Below, in pieces: positions 61,505 through 64,000 of a stretch of DNA of 64,000 bases; the stretch's first letter is position 1; each line of letters begins with the position of its first letter. The notes under the pieces were generated by a model that was given only the letters and a program-made list of their open reading frames with translations, was not told where the DNA came from and ran no database searches. This DNA comes from Rhodoferax_B sp049316285 (GTDB lineage: Bacteria > Pseudomonadota > Gammaproteobacteria > Burkholderiales > Burkholderiaceae_C), in NCBI RefSeq assembly GCF_049316285.1, contig NZ_JBMOXA010000009.1:124001-188000 (forward strand), given 5' to 3'. Position numbers and translations under genes: made by a program.

Positions 61505-61981
61505 ATGTTAGATAAATTCGACCTCACCATACTGGATGAACTGCAACGTGACGGCCGGCTCACCAACGCCGAACTCGCCCAGCGTGTGGGCCTGAGCGCC
61601 GCGCCCTGTTGGCGGCGTGTGCGTGCGCTAGAAGAGGCCGGCTACATCCGCGGTTACCACGCCGACATAGATCGGCAAAAGATCGGCCTGGGCGTGCTGG
61701 CCTTTGTGCGGCTGGATGCCGACCGCAACAGCGGCGACGTGACGCGCGAACTGGAAGAGGCGATACGCAAGATCCCGGAAGTGATTTCGTGCCACTACAT
61801 CAGCGGCGCGGGCACATTTGAGCTGCAGGTCGTGGCGCAAGACCTGGACGCGTTTTCCCGCCTGGCGCGCACGGTGCTGATCAATCTGCCGAACGTGAAA
61901 GACCTGCACACCAGCTTCTCGCTGGGCGAGGTGAAGGAAAGCCGCGCACTGCCGTTGGCGCATTTGAAGGCCGCGACTTAA
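61505..61981 (+). CDS. Lrp/AsnC-family transcriptional regulator
   Basis: 158 residues. N-terminal HTH (about 3-60: FDLTILDELQRDGRLTNAEL, LSAAPCWRRVRALEEAGYI) and C-terminal RAM ligand-binding domain (about 70-150: VISCHYISGAGTFELQVV). Divergent from the indolepyruvate oxidoreductase across a 189-bp gap (61316-61504), an AT-rich stretch with the likely promoters of both. It most probably regulates that gene in response to an aromatic amino acid. Confidence 0.92.
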   Translation: MLDKFDLTILDELQRDGRLTNAELAQRVGLSAAPCWRRVRALEEAGYIRGYHADIDRQKIGLGVLAFVRLDADRNSGDVTRELEEAIRKIPEVISCHYISGAGTFELQVVAQDLDAFSRLARTVLINLPNVKDLHTSFSLGEVKESRALPLAHLKAAT

Positions 61982-62064
61982 ACACGGCAATTACTATATT
62001 TTCAATAGCTGTTTGCGCTTTTCCAGTATGCGCATAAAGGCATTTTTACTTCAGAAAGAAATTC

Positions 62065-62442
62065 ATGGGACTACTCGACAGCGTGCTCGGCAACGCTTCC
62101 AAGATCGACGCCAGCAAGATCCAGCAAGAGTTCGGCAAGATCCTGGCTCCCGGCGAAACCGTGGAACACGCCTACCAAGTCATACGCGACTATTTTGTGT
62201 TCACCAACAAGCGTTTGGTGCTGGTCGACAAACAGGGAATCACCGGTAGCAAGGTCGAGTACCACTCCATTCCGTACAAAAGCATCACACACTTCAGCAT
62301 TGAAACCTCGGGCAGCTTTGACTTGGATGCCGAGTTGAAGATCTGGATTTCCAGCACAAGCGCTCCGGTGCAAAAAACCTTTAACAAGAAGCTGAGCATT
62401 TACGAAGTGCAGGCGGTGCTGGCCAGCTACGTGCTCAAGTAA
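62065..62442 (+). CDS. Bacterial PH-domain protein (bPH_3/YvbH-like)
   Basis: 125 residues forming a single bacterial pleckstrin-homology-like domain: GETVEHAYQVIRDYFVFTNKRLVLVDKQG then KSITHFSIETSGSFDLDAE and a C-terminal helix. The motif FTNKRLVLVDKQGI is typical of DUF1696/bPH_3. Such proteins form ring oligomers; the ligand is unknown. It is monocistronic with its own short upstream region. No neighbour indicates a role. Confidence 0.88.
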   Translation: MGLLDSVLGNASKIDASKIQQEFGKILAPGETVEHAYQVIRDYFVFTNKRLVLVDKQGITGSKVEYHSIPYKSITHFSIETSGSFDLDAELKIWISSTSAPVQKTFNKKLSIYEVQAVLASYVLK

Positions 62443-62536
62443 GCGTATACATTCGGCCCTTCAAGTATTCCTCTACCTCGGACGGGTCTTGAGCGGCTTC
62501 AACCGGCCAACTCGGCCCGCCTCAGCCCACGCCGCC

Positions 62537-63121
62537 ATGCACATCCCACAACTCACAGGCCCCCGCGTCGTGCTGCGCGCACTCCGCAGCAGCGATGCGC
62601 CAGCACTCGTGGCTGCCGCGGCAGACGGTGAACTCTGGAACCTGCCGTTTACCGTCGTGCCCTGCGCAGCCACCGTCGACCACTACATCCGCAGTGCGCT
62701 GGACGGCCACATGGCCGGCACCGTCATGCCGTTTGTCACCACGCTGGCCGACAGCGGCGCAGTCATTGGGTCGACGCGTTTCTGGAAGATAGACGCAGAC
62801 AACCGCAAGCTGGAAATCGGCAGCACCTGGATCGCCTCAAGCCATCAAAAAAGCTTTGTCAACACCGAGGCCAAGTACCTGATGCTGCGAGCCGCGTTTG
62901 AAACCATGGGCTGTATTCGGGTGCAGTTCACCACGGATGAAATCAACACAAGATCTCGCGCCGCCATCCTACGTTTAGGGGCCAAGGAGGAAGGCATCAT
63001 CCGTTACGAGCGCATCATGCCCAATGGTCGCAAGCGCAACTCGGTGCGCTTCAGCATCATCGAAGATGAATGGCCAGAAGTGAAAAGCCGTCTGGAAGCG
63101 CGGCTGGGATGCCCCACCTGA
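62537..63121 (+). CDS. GNAT-family N-acetyltransferase
   Basis: 194 residues from ATG 62537; an in-frame TTG at 62489 would add 16 residues. RimJ/RimL-like GNAT: LTGPRVVLRALRSSDAPALV at the N-terminus, IGSTRFWKIDADNRKLEIG, NTEAKYLMLRAAFE and the acetyl-CoA segment RVQFTTDEINTRSRAAILRLG. Acetylates amines with acetyl-CoA; the substrate could be an N-terminus or small molecule. TspO follows 109 nt later. Confidence 0.88.
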   Translation: MHIPQLTGPRVVLRALRSSDAPALVAAAADGELWNLPFTVVPCAATVDHYIRSALDGHMAGTVMPFVTTLADSGAVIGSTRFWKIDADNRKLEIGSTWIASSHQKSFVNTEAKYLMLRAAFETMGCIRVQFTTDEINTRSRAAILRLGAKEEGIIRYERIMPNGRKRNSVRFSIIEDEWPEVKSRLEARLGCPT

Positions 63122-63230
63122 CCCCGCATCGAGCCAACACATGGCCAGGCAGGCTGACAGGCAGAGCAACTTCCGAGGGCAGGGTGCAACCTTCAATACA
63201 TCTGCGCGAAAAGGCACAGGAAGAAGCACC

Positions 63231-63752
63231 ATGGCGTACTCCAGCACAACCCATACCCGACGCACACCCACACACCAGACCATGGGGCTGATAGCCTGGT
63301 TGCTGGCCAGTTTCGTGGCCGGCGGCATAGGCGCCATCGCCTCCGTCAATGCACAGGCTTTCTACGGTGAGTTGATACAACCGAACTGGGCGCCACCGGC
63401 CGGGTTGTTCGGCCCGGTGTGGACGGTGCTCTACGCCATGATGGCCGTGGCCGCGTGGCTGGTCTGGCGTTCCAAGGGTTGGCGCGGGGCGGCCCCGGCG
63501 CTGACCTTGTTCCTCATGCAATTGGCCGCGAATGCACTCTGGACCTGGCTGTTTTTCGCCTGGCATTGGGGCGCTGCGGCGATGGTGGAGATCTTGCTGT
63601 TGTGGCTATTGATTGCCGCCACGGCGGCCAGCTTCTGGCGCCACCACCGCCTGGCCAGCCTGCTGCTGCTGCCCTACCTGGCCTGGGTGAGTTTTGCCGC
63701 GACCCTGAACTTTTTCATGTGGCAACTCAATCCCTCGGTACTGGGTTCATGA
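63231..63752 (+). CDS. tspO: TspO/MBR family tryptophan-rich membrane protein
   Basis: 173 residues with five transmembrane helices. TspO signature: YGELIQPNWAPPAGLFGPVWTVLY and ANALWTWLFFAWH, Trp-rich. TspO proteins bind tetrapyrroles or cholesterol-like ligands and modulate photosynthesis or stress responses. The start after AGGAAG at 63231 gives a ~20-residue polar leader before helix 1. Overlaps the next gene by four bases (ATGA). Confidence 0.92.
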   Translation: MAYSSTTHTRRTPTHQTMGLIAWLLASFVAGGIGAIASVNAQAFYGELIQPNWAPPAGLFGPVWTVLYAMMAVAAWLVWRSKGWRGAAPALTLFLMQLAANALWTWLFFAWHWGAAAMVEILLLWLLIAATAASFWRHHRLASLLLLPYLAWVSFAATLNFFMWQLNPSVLGS

Positions 63753-64000
63753 ACACGCACGCCATGTACATCAGAGGGCTGGGCGAACTCGCCAAAGATG
63801 CACAACGCGGCGAAGTTGTCAGCGCGCCCATCAAGCTGGCCGTGCTGAATGGCGCCGTGCGCCGCCTGGTGTTGGCGGGTTATCAGCAGGACCCGGCACC
63901 GGAAACATTCCACGAGGCCGTCAAAAACTTCCTGGGCTGCGGTTTTGACACGCTGCAAAGTGTCTCGCGCTACGTGTTCCAGCAATACCGCGACTATCTG
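63749..64000 (+). CDS. Hypothetical protein, 5' part
   Basis: Runs off the window end, with 84 codons visible. The ATG overlaps the tspO stop (ATGA), so it is coupled to tspO. The visible part is helical and soluble (MYIRGLGELAKDAQRGEVVS, then FHEAVKNFLGCGFDTLQSVS), with no motif I recognise and no signal peptide. A link with TspO is possible but not shown. Confidence 0.6.
   Translation, partial: MNTHAMYIRGLGELAKDAQRGEVVSAPIKLAVLNGAVRRLVLAGYQQDPAPETFHEAVKNFLGCGFDTLQSVSRYVFQQYRDYL

Noticed and set aside
1..64000. tRNA or rRNA genes
   Set aside because: None recognised on either strand when reading the intergenic gaps; small RNAs other than the riboswitch cannot be excluded by eye.

Overview
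The window is a dense, roughly 63 % GC bacterial chromosome segment with short intergenic gaps. It carries no rRNA, tRNA, insertion sequence or CRISPR array that I can recognise. Gene content points to a betaproteobacterium of the order Burkholderiales, most likely Comamonadaceae (Rhodoferax/Polaromonas-like). The pointers are a PhaM-type PHB granule protein, a DUF3567 protein, an orphan Bug-type solute receptor, a fused indolepyruvate oxidoreductase, the def/fmt/dprA/smg neighbourhood and a tandem glycine riboswitch in front of a DadA-type dehydrogenase. The genus is inference.

Layout. 1-6.3 kb: the end of a secreted hypothetical protein, then a two-component system followed by a coupled PAP2 phosphatase and EptA/MCR-type phosphoethanolamine transferase, with 11-bp-spaced direct repeats in front of them, and an XRE regulator. 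6.4-8.2 kb: glycine riboswitch, dadA-like gene and a duplicated 57-bp repeat. 8.2-13.3 kb: FIST-domain protein, PhaM, three periplasmic copper-type genes, a VOC protein and a MarC protein. 13.3-20 kb: a Bug receptor/FAH-hydrolase pair opposite an IclR regulator, DUF3108 and DUF3567 proteins, an AbrB-family membrane protein and a ChaN lipoprotein.

20.1-27.5 kb is a compact phosphonate catabolism operon: LysR regulator opposite phnD-phnC-phnE-phnA-(Fe-alcohol dehydrogenase)-phnY. It has phosphonoacetaldehyde dehydrogenase and phosphonoacetate hydrolase but no 2-aminoethylphosphonate transaminase (phnW) and no phosphonatase (phnX). The iron alcohol dehydrogenase sits where phnW normally would, so 2-hydroxyethylphosphonate is the simplest predicted substrate.

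27.5-49.6 kb is mostly housekeeping: threonylcarbamoyl-AMP synthase, purK, purE, purC, a CnoX-type thioredoxin, fba, pyk, pgk, a fatty-acid desaturase, a double-permease anion ABC transporter without a receptor gene, azlCD, fmt, def, a LysM protein, dprA and smg. 49.6-55.3 kb has a DUF1631 protein and secF, secD, yajC.

55.5-57.6 kb holds the most unusual gene seen: a polysaccharide co-polymerase (Wzz/GumC-like, two membrane segments and a periplasmic coiled coil) whose cytoplasmic C-terminus looks like a degenerate tyrosine-recombinase domain with nearly all catalytic residues replaced. The window ends with a fused indolepyruvate ferredoxin oxidoreductase opposite an Lrp regulator, a bacterial PH-domain protein, a GNAT acetyltransferase, TspO and the start of an unidentified gene.
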